Assembly (NCBI RefSeq): GCF_000993825.1
Contig: NZ_CP011114.1
Span: forward strand, 1,922,001-1,986,000
Direction of reading: 5' to 3'
Length of the DNA: 64,000 nucleotides
Source of the DNA: Paenibacillus durus ATCC 35681
GTDB taxonomy: Bacteria; Bacillota; Bacilli; Paenibacillales; Paenibacillaceae
Shown: piece after piece, positions 24,564 to 34,174 of the stretch
Layout of the letters: every line of letters starts with the position of its first letter
Numbering within the stretch: the first letter of the stretch is position 1
Translations under genes and position numbers: made by a program
Notes under the pieces: generated by a model
Told to the model about the DNA's origin: nothing
What the model saw: only the letters and a program-made list of their open reading frames with translations
Database searches by the model: none

Positions 24564-25154
24564 TTGAGAGTGGTGTCGGGCACAGCCAAGGGAAGATCCT
24601 TAAAAAGCGTTCCGGGAACCGGAACACGTCCTACGACCGACAAGGTCAAGGAAGCGATTTTCAGCATGATCGGTCCTTATTTCGATGGAGGGGCGGCCCT
24701 GGATTTGTTCGCCGGTAGCGGCGGACTCGGGATCGAAGCCCTGAGCAGAGGCATGGACAGCGCCGTATTTATTGATATGGAGCCGAAAGCAATCGACACG
24801 GTACGTGACAACCTGAAGGCGGCAAGGCTGGAAGATAAGGCTGAGGTTTACCGTAACGATGCGAATAAGGCGCTGGCAGCGCTGGAGAAGCGGGGGCGGT
24901 CGTTCGACCTTGTCTTTTTGGACCCTCCATACCGGCATAAATTCGGAGATGAGCTAATGTCCATAATGGCGGGCAAAGGCCTGCTGAGACAAGACGCGGT
25001 CATTGTACTGGAGCACGAATCGGACTATGAATATCCCGAGCATATTCCCGGCTTCAGCCAGCTGCGTTATGCATTGTACGGCGAGACGGCGGTATCCATT
25101 TACTGTTATGGGGCCGGCTCAGAAACCGACATGGGTGAGGGGGCGCAAGAGTGA
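24564..25154 (+). CDS. rsmD: 16S rRNA (guanine(966)-N(2))-methyltransferase
   Basis: 196 residues. It methylates the exocyclic amine of G966 in 16S rRNA using S-adenosylmethionine, late in small-subunit assembly. SAM-binding motif I is 'LDLFAGSGGLGIEALSRG' and the catalytic N2-methylation motif is 'DPPY'. The N-terminus 'LRVVSGTAKGRSLKSVPGTGTRPTTDKVKEAIF' is typical. TTG 24564 is chosen as start because the family begins right at this point and AGGTG is 9 nt upstream. The stop overlaps the coaD start, as in many Firmicutes. Confidence 0.95.
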   Translation: MRVVSGTAKGRSLKSVPGTGTRPTTDKVKEAIFSMIGPYFDGGAALDLFAGSGGLGIEALSRGMDSAVFIDMEPKAIDTVRDNLKAARLEDKAEVYRNDANKALAALEKRGRSFDLVFLDPPYRHKFGDELMSIMAGKGLLRQDAVIVLEHESDYEYPEHIPGFSQLRYALYGETAVSIYCYGAGSETDMGEGAQE

Positions 25155-25663
25155 GTCTGCAAATAAGAGAGGAAAGAGTCGCAATTTACCCAGGCAGCTT
25201 CGATCCGGTGACGCTTGGCCATATCGATATTATTGAACGGGCCGCGAAGCAGTTTGACCGTCTGATTGTGGCCGTACTAAATAATTTAAGCAAGAATCCG
25301 CTGTTTACGGTGGAGGAGCGAGCAGACCTGCTTCGTCAGGTGACCGCGCATCTTCCCAATGTGGAAGTTGACATCTTCCGGGACTTGCTTGCCAACTATA
25401 TCAGGCAAAAAGAGGCTCAAGTCATCGTACGCGGCATCCGCACCGTATCCGATTTCGAATACGAGCTGCAAATCGCCACGATTAACAGCAAGCTGAATTC
25501 GGACGCAGAAACGATATTTATGATGACGAATCCTAAATATTCGTATCTCAGCTCTAGCGTAGTCAAGGAAATCGGCCATTTCGGCGGAGACTTGACCGAA
25601 TTTGTGACCCCGGAAGTCGAGCGGGCAATGCGGCTCAAGTTCAGCGTGAACGGCCGCGAATAG
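25151..25663 (+). CDS. coaD: Phosphopantetheine adenylyltransferase
   Basis: 170 residues. It transfers AMP from ATP to 4'-phosphopantetheine to give dephospho-CoA, the next-to-last step of CoA synthesis. The nucleotidyltransferase motif 'YPGSFDPVTLGHIDII' (T/HxGH) is at about residues 13-28. 'VRGIRTVSDFEYELQIA' and the ATP-binding 'SSSVVKEI' are present. It starts at GTG 25151, overlapping the rsmD stop. The 3' end overlaps that of ylbJ on the other strand by 23 bp. Confidence 0.97.
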   Translation: MSLQIREERVAIYPGSFDPVTLGHIDIIERAAKQFDRLIVAVLNNLSKNPLFTVEERADLLRQVTAHLPNVEVDIFRDLLANYIRQKEAQVIVRGIRTVSDFEYELQIATINSKLNSDAETIFMMTNPKYSYLSSSVVKEIGHFGGDLTEFVTPEVERAMRLKFSVNGRE

Positions 25664-26864
25664 CCAAGGCAAGCCGGACGGCGGCGGACAGCAGCAGCAG
25701 GATGAGCAGCATAAGCAAATGCATGGCAACCAGTTTTGGAAAATAGTGCCAGATCGCTGCAATACCGGATGTTACGGTTAAATTCATCTCTCTGCCGGCC
25801 AGAACGGGTAATGCCGATTCCTGAAACGCGGTAAGCGGCTTGTAGAACAGTAGTGTGAGAATGAAGGCATAGCCGCCATGCAGCAACCTTCCTGCGGCAA
25901 AGGGAAGATAGCGTACTCCGGCGGGCTTGAGTACCGCCAAGGCCTGAAGCTGTGCGCAGATGCCGCTCCATCCTATAGCTCCAGACAGCAGCGCAAGCTC
26001 CAGCGGGCCCGAGGATAAGCCCGAACCGGACGGCATTGTTCCGGACGTCAGAGATTGTGCTCCGAGATGAAGCTCCAGCAGAGCAGAGGTAAGAGCTGCT
26101 GGCAGCTGCGGCCACAGCCCTGATATGATGCTGATAACGACGGCGAATATGATAATGTAGCCTCCTGCCAGCATCAGGCACTGTACAGTGGCGCTTACCG
26201 ACTCGCCCAGCAGTCTGCCGAAGCTGCGGCCATCCCTTGCGCGAGCGTCCGCAGCGGCGGATATCGCCCGGCGGATGAGGGAAGTCCGGCGTCCGGCGGA
26301 AGCTTTTGCCGGAGAAGCGGCTTCTGCAGGGCGTGAAGCCCTAGCGGATACTGTCATGCCGGAGGCCAGCCCCGCAAGCCAGTGTACGGCCAGCAAGCCG
26401 TAACCGGCTGCGGGGCTGTGAAGCATGGAGGCTCCGACCACAATCAGGAGCGTGACCGGACTGGCGAAATGGGTAAGCGACGCGAGACGTCCGGCTTCCC
26501 TATCGGAGATTTCGCCCTGCCGGTACAGCTGGGCCGCTCCCTGAGCACCGCCGGGAAATCCGGACGTCATCCCCAGTGCCAGCGTCCACCCCGCACTGCC
26601 AGGGAGCCGGAAGACAAGCCTCGTAAGAGGTTCCAGAAGAACACCGATGGCATGAACGAAACCGGAGGCGCTCAGCATTTCCGACAGCATCAGGAAAGGC
26701 ATCAGAGCCGGAAAGACCAGCGTCCACCACAGCTTCAACCCTTGAAGCGAGGCATTAAAAGAGCTTTCAGGCGAAGAAATGATGGCCGCTGCGAGAAGCA
26801 TAGCCAGGCCTCCGGATAGAAATGGAGCCGATTTTTTGGCCATTCGGGCGATGTTTAGGTTCAT
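25641..26864 (-). CDS. ylbJ: Sporulation integral membrane protein YlbJ
   Basis: 407 residues with about eight hydrophobic segments and 'TSGFPGGAQGAAQLYRQGEI' typical of nucleoside recognition/transporter-gate family membrane proteins. In Bacillus subtilis YlbJ is made under sigma-E in the mother cell and is needed for spore cortex formation. It is convergent with coaD, the same neighbourhood as in B. subtilis (ylbH-coaD-ylbJ). Start ATG 26864 with AGGTG 9 nt upstream. A Ser/Ala-rich insert at about residues 190-215 is longer than usual. Confidence 0.92.
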   Translation of the reverse strand: MNLNIARMAKKSAPFLSGGLAMLLAAAIISSPESSFNASLQGLKLWWTLVFPALMPFLMLSEMLSASGFVHAIGVLLEPLTRLVFRLPGSAGWTLALGMTSGFPGGAQGAAQLYRQGEISDREAGRLASLTHFASPVTLLIVVGASMLHSPAAGYGLLAVHWLAGLASGMTVSARASRPAEAASPAKASAGRRTSLIRRAISAAADARARDGRSFGRLLGESVSATVQCLMLAGGYIIIFAVVISIISGLWPQLPAALTSALLELHLGAQSLTSGTMPSGSGLSSGPLELALLSGAIGWSGICAQLQALAVLKPAGVRYLPFAAGRLLHGGYAFILTLLFYKPLTAFQESALPVLAGREMNLTVTSGIAAIWHYFPKLVAMHLLMLLILLLLSAAVRLALAIRGRSR

Positions 26865-27027
26865 TTTTTATTTCACCTCTTCATAGCTTGGGAGCAGACG
26901 AGTTTCTAACAATTTATGCGGACCAGTCCACCGCCATGCTTAACCAGGGAACGGAACCGCAAGATTGCTCTACACAAATACATAACCAAGAGAAACGCCG
27001 GAGTTTATTGGAAAGAGGGGAATCCCA

Positions 27028-28065
27028 GTGAGACAGTATAGACACAGAACGGGAATTCGCGCCGCGGCTTATCTGTTTACGCTCATCGTGTTGGTTTACG
27101 TAGTTGTGTTCATGGGAACTCCTTATGTAGTGTACCAGCCGGGAGACGCCTCCGAGGTGGCGCCCATGATTAAGGTGGAGAACGAGGATAAGGCTGAAAA
27201 GGGAACTTTCATGATGACGACCGTATCCGCGAGCTACGCCAATGTGGCGCTGCTGCTCTATTCGGCGCTGAATCCCAATGCGGAAATAGCTCGTAAAGCG
27301 GATAGGCTTAGGGATCAGACGGAGGAGGAATACGCGGCTACGCAGGTTTATTATATGAGCAGTTCGCAGTCGAACGCCGTGGAGGCCGCTTACAAAGCAG
27401 CAAAGATTCCTTTCCGCAACACGACTGAATATTTGTTCGTTTTCTCGGTTCCCGGAGAAGCTGGGCATAAGCAGTTTAAGCCCGGAGACAAGATTCTCAC
27501 CGTTGCAGGGCAGCAGGTCACCGATCCGGAAACGCTGAGCAATTTGCTGTCTTCCAGAAAAGTAGGGGATCAGGTAGCCGTATCGCTGGAGCGAGACGGA
27601 AAGAAGTTTACTGAGGACGTTACCCTCGTTGAGATTAAAGACGATGGCAAGGCGGCGGTAAAGCCGGGTCTTGGCGTTGTCATCGGCGCCGTTCAGAAGG
27701 TGGAAGCGTCGGAGGCTGGAAGGGAAGTCAGCTTTACCGATACGGATGTCGGCGGGCCCTCGGCGGGCTTGATGTTCACTATGGAAATATATAACCGCCT
27801 GACGAAGGGCGATTTGACCAAAGGGTACAGAGTCGCCGGAACCGGCACGATTGATCCAAGTGGAGAAGTAGGTCCCATCGGGGGCGTTCAGTTCAAAATC
27901 GTTGCCGCCGACCGAAAGGGCGCGGAAATCTTTTTCGTTCCGGTTCAGAATTATGCAGTCGCCAAGGCAAAAGCGGATAAAATCGGCGCCAAGATGAAGC
28001 TGGTGCCGGTAACGACATTAGGCGAAGCCATTCGGTATATGGAGAAGCTGCCGGTCAAATCATGA
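27028..28065 (+). CDS. ylbL: YlbL-type PDZ and Lon-like (S16) serine protease
   Basis: 345 residues. One N-terminal membrane helix (about 11-33) is followed by a PDZ domain (about 145-205) and a Lon-type protease domain at the C-terminus. The catalytic dyad is Ser245 in 'GGPSAGL' and Lys290 in 'GGVQFKIVAA'. The protein sits on the outer face of the membrane. In B. subtilis YlbL is linked to recovery from DNA damage through degradation of the division inhibitor YneA. GTG 27028 is preceded by AAGAGGGG. The 3' end overlaps that of tmcAL on the other strand by 11 bp. Confidence 0.93.
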   Translation: MRQYRHRTGIRAAAYLFTLIVLVYVVVFMGTPYVVYQPGDASEVAPMIKVENEDKAEKGTFMMTTVSASYANVALLLYSALNPNAEIARKADRLRDQTEEEYAATQVYYMSSSQSNAVEAAYKAAKIPFRNTTEYLFVFSVPGEAGHKQFKPGDKILTVAGQQVTDPETLSNLLSSRKVGDQVAVSLERDGKKFTEDVTLVEIKDDGKAAVKPGLGVVIGAVQKVEASEAGREVSFTDTDVGGPSAGLMFTMEIYNRLTKGDLTKGYRVAGTGTIDPSGEVGPIGGVQFKIVAADRKGAEIFFVPVQNYAVAKAKADKIGAKMKLVPVTTLGEAIRYMEKLPVKS

Positions 28066-29386
28066 CCGGCGGCTGCAAATAGTCGCTGTACAGCTCGCTG
28101 CGGAGCGGAGAGGCGAATGCCGCAGCATAGGCGGCGGACGCCTGAAGATCCCGTTCCAAATGCGGATGGGAGCAAAGCGCCGGCCGTGTGATAACGGGCA
28201 GGGTGGCGCTTTGCTTCATTTTTTTGAGCAGGGAGCGGCCGCTTTCCCGAAATCCGAGCACCCGGATATATCCCGGCCCCTGCGATAGCGCGCCGGAAGA
28301 GAATTCTTCCTTGCCGTGATTCAGCAGAATGTGCAGCAGCATCCGCTGAAGCCGTGTGCGGGTGTAGCGTTTGCTCTTCAAGGCTGACAGCAGGCCGCTA
28401 ACGGAGAACTGCTCAAGCTCCGGCAGAACCCGCAGCAGACGGTGCTCCAGCCCCTCGCTCACATCCAGCAGACCGCCAAGCTCGGCGGCTGAGCGGGTGG
28501 AGAGGAGATGCAGCAGCGGAGAGCGGAAGCTCTCCCAGTCCAGCGGCCCGCGGCCTTCCTGCTGCTCGCACCGAAGTATGTCAAGGCTGTACTCCGGTAT
28601 ATAGTCTGCAGGGGAACCGCCCATACGCAGCAGTCCGCGCAGCGCTGTCGCACTGGCAATGGCAGTACCGGTGCGAAGCGGCTCATGAAAGCCCGCCCCC
28701 AGCCGGGGAACGGTCAGCGGAGCGATACGGCTGCCGAGCCGCCTCAGAGCGATAAGGTAATGGAGGCCAAGGCTGTTATTCGGTCCGTGCAGCAGCTCTG
28801 CAAGGCTGTCTTCGTTCAATTTCGGTACGGAGCCGGTTCCCGAATGGTCATCCGGAAGGGCTTTGCGTTCGGCAGGAACATTGGGGCGGGAAGCAGCGGG
28901 CAGCGGTCCGCTGCCCGCCTCCCCGCTGTCCTGCCATACCTGCGCCGCCGCAGCGCTGTAAGCGGCGGGAAAGCTCTCGCCGAGCGCAAGGCGGCTGCGG
29001 AGCTCGCTTTGAAGCGGGCCGCTTTCCTCGGAGAGAAAGCGTGCCAGCGGCAATAGCTGCGCCAGGCTCCCGGACTCGGAGCCGAAGCACAGGCTGCTGA
29101 CGACGCCAGTTGCTTCCAGCAGCGCCACCGCGCCGAAGGCGAACCACTCGGCAGGCTGAACGGCATAAGCGACCGGGAGCTCAATTACCAGATCAGCGCC
29201 CATGCGCAGAGCCATTTCGGTCCGTGCCCGCTTACTTAACATGGCAGGCTCCCCGCGCTGGGTGAAAGGACCGCTCATCACGACGATGGAGTGGCTAGCG
29301 CCGGACAATCTTTTGGCTTCGTTATAATGGTGGACATGCCCGTTATGTAAAGGGTTGTATTCGGCAATAATCCCTACTGTCGGCAC
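28055..29386 (-). CDS. tmcAL: tRNA(Met) cytidine acetate ligase
   Basis: 443 residues, slightly longer than B. subtilis YlbM. The enzyme activates acetate with ATP to make N4-acetylcytidine at position 34 of elongator tRNA(Met). The HxGH nucleotidyltransferase motif is in 'YNPLHNGHVHHYNEAKRLSG' near residue 17. 'SGPFTQRGEPA' and 'ADLVIELP' are also present. A Pro/Ser-rich insert lies at about 155-190. GTG 29386 has AGGAG 10 nt upstream. It occupies the usual place beside ylbL and is read towards it. Confidence 0.95.
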   Translation of the reverse strand: MPTVGIIAEYNPLHNGHVHHYNEAKRLSGASHSIVVMSGPFTQRGEPAMLSKRARTEMALRMGADLVIELPVAYAVQPAEWFAFGAVALLEATGVVSSLCFGSESGSLAQLLPLARFLSEESGPLQSELRSRLALGESFPAAYSAAAAQVWQDSGEAGSGPLPAASRPNVPAERKALPDDHSGTGSVPKLNEDSLAELLHGPNNSLGLHYLIALRRLGSRIAPLTVPRLGAGFHEPLRTGTAIASATALRGLLRMGGSPADYIPEYSLDILRCEQQEGRGPLDWESFRSPLLHLLSTRSAAELGGLLDVSEGLEHRLLRVLPELEQFSVSGLLSALKSKRYTRTRLQRMLLHILLNHGKEEFSSGALSQGPGYIRVLGFRESGRSLLKKMKQSATLPVITRPALCSHPHLERDLQASAAYAAAFASPLRSELYSDYLQPPVMI

Positions 29387-29526
29387 GCAGGGTTCACTCC
29401 TGTTCTGTTTATAGTAATGGTGCTGGCTTAAGCGTAAGCAAGGTCCGTCAAAACGCCAAGAATGGGTTACTAATAGTTATAACATAATTCAGAGTCCTGT
29501 TACCTAACAATATAAAGGGGAAATAG

Positions 29527-29556
29527 TTGACAAAGGTCATATGCGGTAGGTATAAT
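29527..29556 (+). promoter_or_regulatory. Sigma-A type promoter of the yceD-rpmF operon
   Basis: TTGACA (29527-29532) and TATAAT (29551-29556), both perfect consensus, are separated by 18 bp. They lie 28 bp before the yceD start codon. Confidence 0.85.
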
Positions 29557-29583
29557 AAATTTTGTTTGTTTGGAGTGATATTT

Positions 29584-30096
29584 ATGAAGGTTCACTTTCG
29601 CAAAATTGCAAATGCCGACGGACCTATGCACTTCCATGAGAATGTGGATGTAAGCGAAGCCGTCAAAGGCCGCAAGGATATTTTGACTGTATCACCGTTA
29701 TTGGCCGATCTCGATGCGCTGCCCGCGGCTGCGGATCTCGTAACCGTGGAGGGTAAGCTGAGCGGAGATGCGGACATGCTATGTGCACGTTGCTTGACTC
29801 CTGTCAAGACGCATATGGATATTCCTTTTGCCGAAAAGTTCAAGTGGGGCAAGGAACCGGCTGAGCCGGAAGAAGATGGGGACGACGATCTTATCTACGT
29901 GACCGATGAAGCCGTGGATCTGGCGCCTTATGTCCAGGAAAGTTATCTTCTTCATTTGCCGCTTTCCGTGCTTTGCACTCCGGGCTGCAAGGGACTCTGT
30001 CCCACGTGCGGTCATAATCTGAACGAAGGCGCCTGCAGTTGCGACAACACCGTAATCGACCCGCGTCTTGCCGGGTTGAAAGATTTTTTCAAATGA
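29584..30096 (+). CDS. YceD family (DUF177) protein
   Basis: 170 residues. YceD proteins are conserved partners of ribosomal protein L32 and are linked to rRNA/ribosome maturation in bacteria and plastids. Cys pairs 'CARCLTP' (about residue 75) and 'CTPGCKGLCPTCG...CSC' near the C-terminus look metal-binding. ATG 29584 is used because GGAGTG is 6 nt upstream and the promoter -10 lies at 29551, which rules out upstream starts. It is co-transcribed with rpmF. Confidence 0.93.
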   Translation: MKVHFRKIANADGPMHFHENVDVSEAVKGRKDILTVSPLLADLDALPAAADLVTVEGKLSGDADMLCARCLTPVKTHMDIPFAEKFKWGKEPAEPEEDGDDDLIYVTDEAVDLAPYVQESYLLHLPLSVLCTPGCKGLCPTCGHNLNEGACSCDNTVIDPRLAGLKDFFK

Positions 30097-30155
30097 GAAG
30101 ATGAGACTGAAACGGCCCGATTAATCGGGTTGACTTGAATAAGGAGGTGGAACAC

Positions 30156-30329
30156 ATGGCAGTACCTCAACGTAGAACGTCCAAAACACGCCGTGACAAG
30201 CGCCGCACGCACTTTAAGCTGGTTGTCCCGGGCATGGTGAAATGTGAACAATGCGGAGAATTGAAGCTTGCTCACCACGTATGCAAAGTATGCGGAACGT
30301 ACAAAGCAAGAGAGATCATCAAGCAATAG
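30156..30329 (+). CDS. rpmF: 50S ribosomal protein L32
   Basis: 57 residues starting [20 protein letters not shown], with an AAGGAGG site 8 nt upstream of ATG 30156. Four cysteines (CEQC at about 28-31 and CKVC at about 41-44) form the zinc ribbon, so this is the Zn-containing (C+) form. Confidence 0.98.
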   Translation: MAVPQRRTSKTRRDKRRTHFKLVVPGMVKCEQCGELKLAHHVCKVCGTYKAREIIKQ

Positions 30330-30347
30330 TAGCCTTACAAACAAAGT

Positions 30348-30383
30348 AGTACTTCATCTATCGGTGAGGTGCTATTTTTTTTG
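30348..30383 (+). terminator. Terminator after rpmF
   Basis: TAGTACTTCA (30348-30357) pairs with TGAGGTGCTA (30366-30375), with two G-U pairs, followed by eight T residues. Confidence 0.8.
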
Positions 30384-30490
30384 CGGAAAGGTAAAAGAGG
30401 TTTGGTGCAGGGAATCCGCTATTTTGGAGGCGTTCGGAGCAGGTTCTGAAGTCAATGCTTTATTTTTGCGGCCTCATGCTTTATACTACA

Positions 30491-30510
30491 TATTAGTACC
30501 AGGTTCTAAG
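30491..30510. promoter_or_regulatory. FapR operator in front of the fapR operon
   Basis: TTAGTACCAGGTTCTAA (30493-30509) is an inverted-repeat match to the FapR box (TTAGTACC.....CTAA). It overlaps the presumed promoter (TATACT at 30482-30487). FapR bound here is released by malonyl-CoA. Confidence 0.85.
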
Positions 30511-30602
30511 TTTAGAATGAATATAACTTCCGACATAACTTGCGGCCGATAGAAGGGCATGCTTTCATAAACAAGGACGGGAGGTGAACCGCCATCGAGC
30601 GC

Positions 30603-31199
30603 GTGCCGAAGAAAGAACGCCAGCAGCAGCTGTTGCAGATTATTGAGGAAAATCCTTTTGTCACGGACCGTGAGCTTACCCGGCAGCTGAAGGTCAGCAT
30701 ACAGACGATCCGGCTGGACCGAATGGAGCTTGGTATTCCGGAGCTGCGGGAGCGCATGAAGCAGATGGCGGAGCATTCCTACGATCAGGTTCGCTCTCTT
30801 CCTGTGGACGAAGTGATTGGAGATATCGTTGATTTGCAGCTGGACAAGAGCGGCATTTCGATCTTTGAAATCCGTGGGGAGCATGTCTTCTCCAGGAACG
30901 GGATTGCCCGCGGCCATTATGTATTCGCTCAGGCCAATTCGCTGGCGGTTGCCGTAATCAATGCCGAAATCGCGCTTACCGCTTCCGCTGATATCCGCTT
31001 TGTACGCATGGTCCGTCTGGGTGAGAAATGCATATCCAAGGCTTATGTCCGCTCGCTGGCGGGCCGCAAGGGCAAGGCCGAGGTCGACGTATTTACATAT
31101 GTTGGCGAAGAGATGGTCTTTCAGGGCCATTTCGTCGTGTACCGGTCCATAACCGAAGAATACAGCGAAGGAGTGAGCCGTAGTGCAGATCGCCATTGA
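30603..31199 (+). CDS. fapR: Fatty acid and phospholipid biosynthesis repressor FapR
   Basis: 198 residues. FapR represses fatty-acid genes and is released by malonyl-CoA. The N-terminal DeoR-like HTH ('[24 protein letters not shown]') is followed by a hotdog-fold domain that binds malonyl-CoA ('[17 protein letters not shown]'). GTG 30603 is 18 nt from the GGAGG. The in-frame ATC at 30594, only 9 nt from it, would give 'IERVPKKER', close to the usual Met-Glu-Arg start, so the true start may be that ATC. The 3' end overlaps plsX. Confidence 0.95.
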   Translation: MPKKERQQQLLQIIEENPFVTDRELTRQLKVSIQTIRLDRMELGIPELRERMKQMAEHSYDQVRSLPVDEVIGDIVDLQLDKSGISIFEIRGEHVFSRNGIARGHYVFAQANSLAVAVINAEIALTASADIRFVRMVRLGEKCISKAYVRSLAGRKGKAEVDVFTYVGEEMVFQGHFVVYRSITEEYSEGVSRSADRH

Positions 31200-32172
31200 C
31201 GCCATGGGCGGGGACCACGCGCCCGAGAGCAACGTGGAAGGCGCCTTGTCCGCGGCGGCGGAATGGAAAGATACGCAGATTATTCTAGTCGGTGACGAAG
31301 CAAGACTGGCACCGCTGCTTAAAGATAAGCCGGCCAATGTAACGGTCCGCCATGCAAGCGAAGTAATCGAACCCGATGAGGAACCCGTCAAAGCCGTAAG
31401 GCGAAAAAAGGATTCATCCATGGTTGTTGCGGGAAAGATGGTTAAAGAAGGCGAAGCCGAGGCGATGATATCCGCCGGTAATACGGGGGCCCTTATGACG
31501 ACAGGGCTGCTTATTGTCGGAAGAATGCCGGGCATCGAGCGCCCGGCGCTCGCTCCGATGATCCCGACCCTTGACGATGTCGGTGTGCTGGCTCTGGATC
31601 TAGGCGCGAATATGGATGCCGAGCCGCAGCATTTGGCGCAGTACGCGCTGATGGGAAGCATTTACCGCAGCAAGGTGCACGGCATTTCGCAGCCGCGCGT
31701 TGGTCTCCTGAACGTCGGCGCGGAGCCCGGCAAGGGCAACAAGCTGACAAAGGAAGCGTATCCGCTGCTGGAGCAGCTTCCCGGCATCCACTTTGTCGGA
31801 AACGTGGAAGCGCGTGACGTCCTGACGGGAAGCTGCGATGTGCTCGTCTGCGACGGATTCGCCGGGAATATTTTGCTGAAGTCGCTGGAAGGGACGGCGG
31901 GCGCGATATTCGCCCTGCTCAAAGAGCAGTTCACCCGTTCCCTCAAGACGAAGCTTGGGGCGGCGATGCTTATGCCTGAGCTGAGAGGTCTCAGAGGCAA
32001 GATGGATTACAAGGAGCACGGCGGCGCACCGCTGCTGGGCTTAAGCGGTCTCGTAGTGAAGGGGCACGGTTCTTCTGACGGAAACGCCATCAAAAATGCG
32101 GTCCGGCAGGCGCGGCAGGCGCTATCGTCCGGTCTTGTCCCAAGTATATCCAAGGAAATCAGCGGGAAGTGA
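31183..32172 (+). CDS. plsX: Phosphate acyltransferase PlsX
   Basis: 329 residues. Converts acyl-ACP and phosphate to acyl-phosphate, the donor for PlsY in membrane lipid synthesis. Motifs '[11 protein letters not shown]', 'SAGNTGALM', 'LDLGANMD' and 'VCDGFAGNI' are all present. GTG 31183 overlaps the fapR end by 17 bp, indicating coupling. Order fapR-plsX-fabH-fabD-fabG-acpP is kept, and the operator at 30491 controls all of them. Confidence 0.97.
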   Translation: MQIAIDAMGGDHAPESNVEGALSAAAEWKDTQIILVGDEARLAPLLKDKPANVTVRHASEVIEPDEEPVKAVRRKKDSSMVVAGKMVKEGEAEAMISAGNTGALMTTGLLIVGRMPGIERPALAPMIPTLDDVGVLALDLGANMDAEPQHLAQYALMGSIYRSKVHGISQPRVGLLNVGAEPGKGNKLTKEAYPLLEQLPGIHFVGNVEARDVLTGSCDVLVCDGFAGNILLKSLEGTAGAIFALLKEQFTRSLKTKLGAAMLMPELRGLRGKMDYKEHGGAPLLGLSGLVVKGHGSSDGNAIKNAVRQARQALSSGLVPSISKEISGK

Positions 32173-32180
32173 GTGACATT

Positions 32181-33170
32181 ATGAATAACTTACGGCCGGT
32201 CGGTATTATCGGCACGGGAAAATATGTACCCGAAAAAATATTAACCAACAGCGATCTGGAAAAAATGGTGGAAACAAATGATGAATGGATTGTCAGCCGG
32301 ACGGGGATCCGCGAGCGGCATATCGCGGCTCCGGACGAGGCAACTTCCGATCTTGCCTATGAAGCGTCGCTTCGGGCGCTGGCTTCTGCAGGCATGAAGG
32401 CTGAAGATCTTGATCTGATCATTGTGGCTACGATAACGCCGGACACGACCTTTCCTTCCACAGCCTGCATTTTGCAGGATAAGCTCGGAGCAAAGGGTGC
32501 GGCGGCTTTCGACCTGTCTGCGGCTTGCTCCGGCTTTGTATACAGTCTGGCGACAGCAGTCGGGTTCATTCAGAACGGCATGTACCACAATGCCCTGATT
32601 ATTGGAGCCGACACGCTATCACGGATAACGGATTATACGGACCGAAATACCTGCGTGCTATTTGGCGACGGTGCCGGAGCGGTCGTAATCGGCGAAGTGC
32701 CGGAGGGCCGGGGATTCCAGTCCTTTGATCTTGGCGCAGAGGGCGCCGGCGGACCGCTGCTCAAGCTGGAAGGCGGAGGCTCGCGGCTGCCCGCTACGGC
32801 GGAGACGGTGGAAGGCAAGAAGCATTTCATCTATATGAACGGCCGGGAAGTGTTCAAGTTTGCGGTCCGGGTTATGGGTGCGGCGACGGAGAAGGTGCTT
32901 GGCAAGGCGGGTCTTGCAAAAGAAGACATTGACTTATTCATACCGCATCAGGCGAATATTCGCATCATTCAGTCGGCTATGCAGCGTCTTGAACTTCCGC
33001 CGGAGAAGTGCGTAATCAATGTAGACAAATACGCGAACACCTCGGCGGCATCTATACCGCTCGCCCTAGTGGAAGCGGCGGAAGAGGGACGGATGAAGGA
33101 AGGCGACACCGTTCTGATGGTCGGCTTCGGCGGAGGTCTGACTTGGGGCGCTTCCATATTGATTTGGTAA
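32181..33170 (+). CDS. fabH: 3-oxoacyl-ACP synthase III
   Basis: 329 residues. Starts fatty-acid chains by condensing acyl-CoA with malonyl-ACP; in this group it favours branched primers. The catalytic Cys116 is in 'DLSAACSGF', the His in 'PHQANIRI' and the Asn in 'YANTSAASI'. ATG 32181 is preferred; GTG 32169 overlaps the plsX stop and would add four residues. Confidence 0.96.
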   Translation: MNNLRPVGIIGTGKYVPEKILTNSDLEKMVETNDEWIVSRTGIRERHIAAPDEATSDLAYEASLRALASAGMKAEDLDLIIVATITPDTTFPSTACILQDKLGAKGAAAFDLSAACSGFVYSLATAVGFIQNGMYHNALIIGADTLSRITDYTDRNTCVLFGDGAGAVVIGEVPEGRGFQSFDLGAEGAGGPLLKLEGGGSRLPATAETVEGKKHFIYMNGREVFKFAVRVMGAATEKVLGKAGLAKEDIDLFIPHQANIRIIQSAMQRLELPPEKCVINVDKYANTSAASIPLALVEAAEEGRMKEGDTVLMVGFGGGLTWGASILIW

Positions 33171-33192
33171 GCGGAAGGGAGCAAATAGCATA

Positions 33193-34116
33193 ATGAGTAA
33201 AATCGCATTCGTATTTCCCGGCCAGGGCGCGCAGGCGGTTGGTATGGCGAAGGATGCATATGAAGCTGTGCCCGAGGCCCGTGCGATATTTGAAAAAGGC
33301 GATGAAGTTCTCGGCTTTCCGCTCAGCACGCTTGTCTTTGAAGGGCCTGACAGCGAGCTTAAGCAGACAGCCAATACGCAGCCCGCGCTGCTGACAGCGA
33401 GCGTAGCCTATCTGGAGGCGCTGAAGGGCAAAGGCCTTACGCCGGATTATGTGGCCGGCCACAGCCTGGGAGAATACAGCGCGCTGGTGGCGGCCGGCGT
33501 ACTGGCCTACGAGGACGCCGTCAAGCTGGTGCGTCTGCGCGGCCAGTTTATGGAAGAGGCCGTGCCAGGCGGACAAGGTGCGATGGCGGCCGTGCTGGGC
33601 GCCGGACGCGAGGCGCTGGCGGACCTGTGCCGCAGCGTATCGGAGCAGGATGGCCCGGTTGAGCTGGCGAATATCAACTGCCCGGGACAGATTGTCGTAT
33701 CCGGCTCGCATACGGGCGTGAACGCGGTCGTTCAGCGGGTGAAGGAAGCAGGCGGCAAGCGGGCAATTCCGCTGGAAGTGAGCGGTCCTTTCCACTCCTC
33801 CATGATGAAGGCAGCGGCTGAAAGACTGTCGGACGAGCTGGCGAAGACTGAGTTCAAGGTGCCGTCCGTTCCCGTCGTCGTCAACGTTACCGCGCTTCCC
33901 GTCACGAATCCGGAGGAAATCCGCGAGCTGCTGGTCCGGCAGGTGTACTCGCCGGTACTGTGGCAGGATACCGTGGAACGGCTGATTGAAGAAGGCGTGG
34001 ACACGTTTGTGGAGATCGGCTCCGGCAGCGTGCTCGCCGGACTCATCCGCAAGATCGACAAGAACGTCAAGGTGATCAACATTAACAGCCTGGAAAGCAT
34101 TGAAGCTCTTGGTTGA
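33193..34116 (+). CDS. fabD: Malonyl-CoA:ACP transacylase
   Basis: 307 residues. Moves malonyl from CoA to ACP. The active-site Ser91 is in 'GHSLGEYSALVA', with the conserved 'FPGQGAQ' at the N-terminus and 'GPFHSSMM' carrying the catalytic His. It follows fabH by 22 bp in the FapR operon. Confidence 0.97.
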   Translation: MSKIAFVFPGQGAQAVGMAKDAYEAVPEARAIFEKGDEVLGFPLSTLVFEGPDSELKQTANTQPALLTASVAYLEALKGKGLTPDYVAGHSLGEYSALVAAGVLAYEDAVKLVRLRGQFMEEAVPGGQGAMAAVLGAGREALADLCRSVSEQDGPVELANINCPGQIVVSGSHTGVNAVVQRVKEAGGKRAIPLEVSGPFHSSMMKAAAERLSDELAKTEFKVPSVPVVVNVTALPVTNPEEIRELLVRQVYSPVLWQDTVERLIEEGVDTFVEIGSGSVLAGLIRKIDKNVKVININSLESIEALG

Positions 34117-34174
34117 ACTGCTTCCGATTGAACAGTAGGACGAGCTTTACGGAATATGAAAGGGGGATACAAGG

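Noticed and set aside
30486..31661. Long minus-strand open frame across fapR and plsX
   Set aside because: It runs through the fapR operator and two conserved genes on the other strand; composition is that of a shadow frame.
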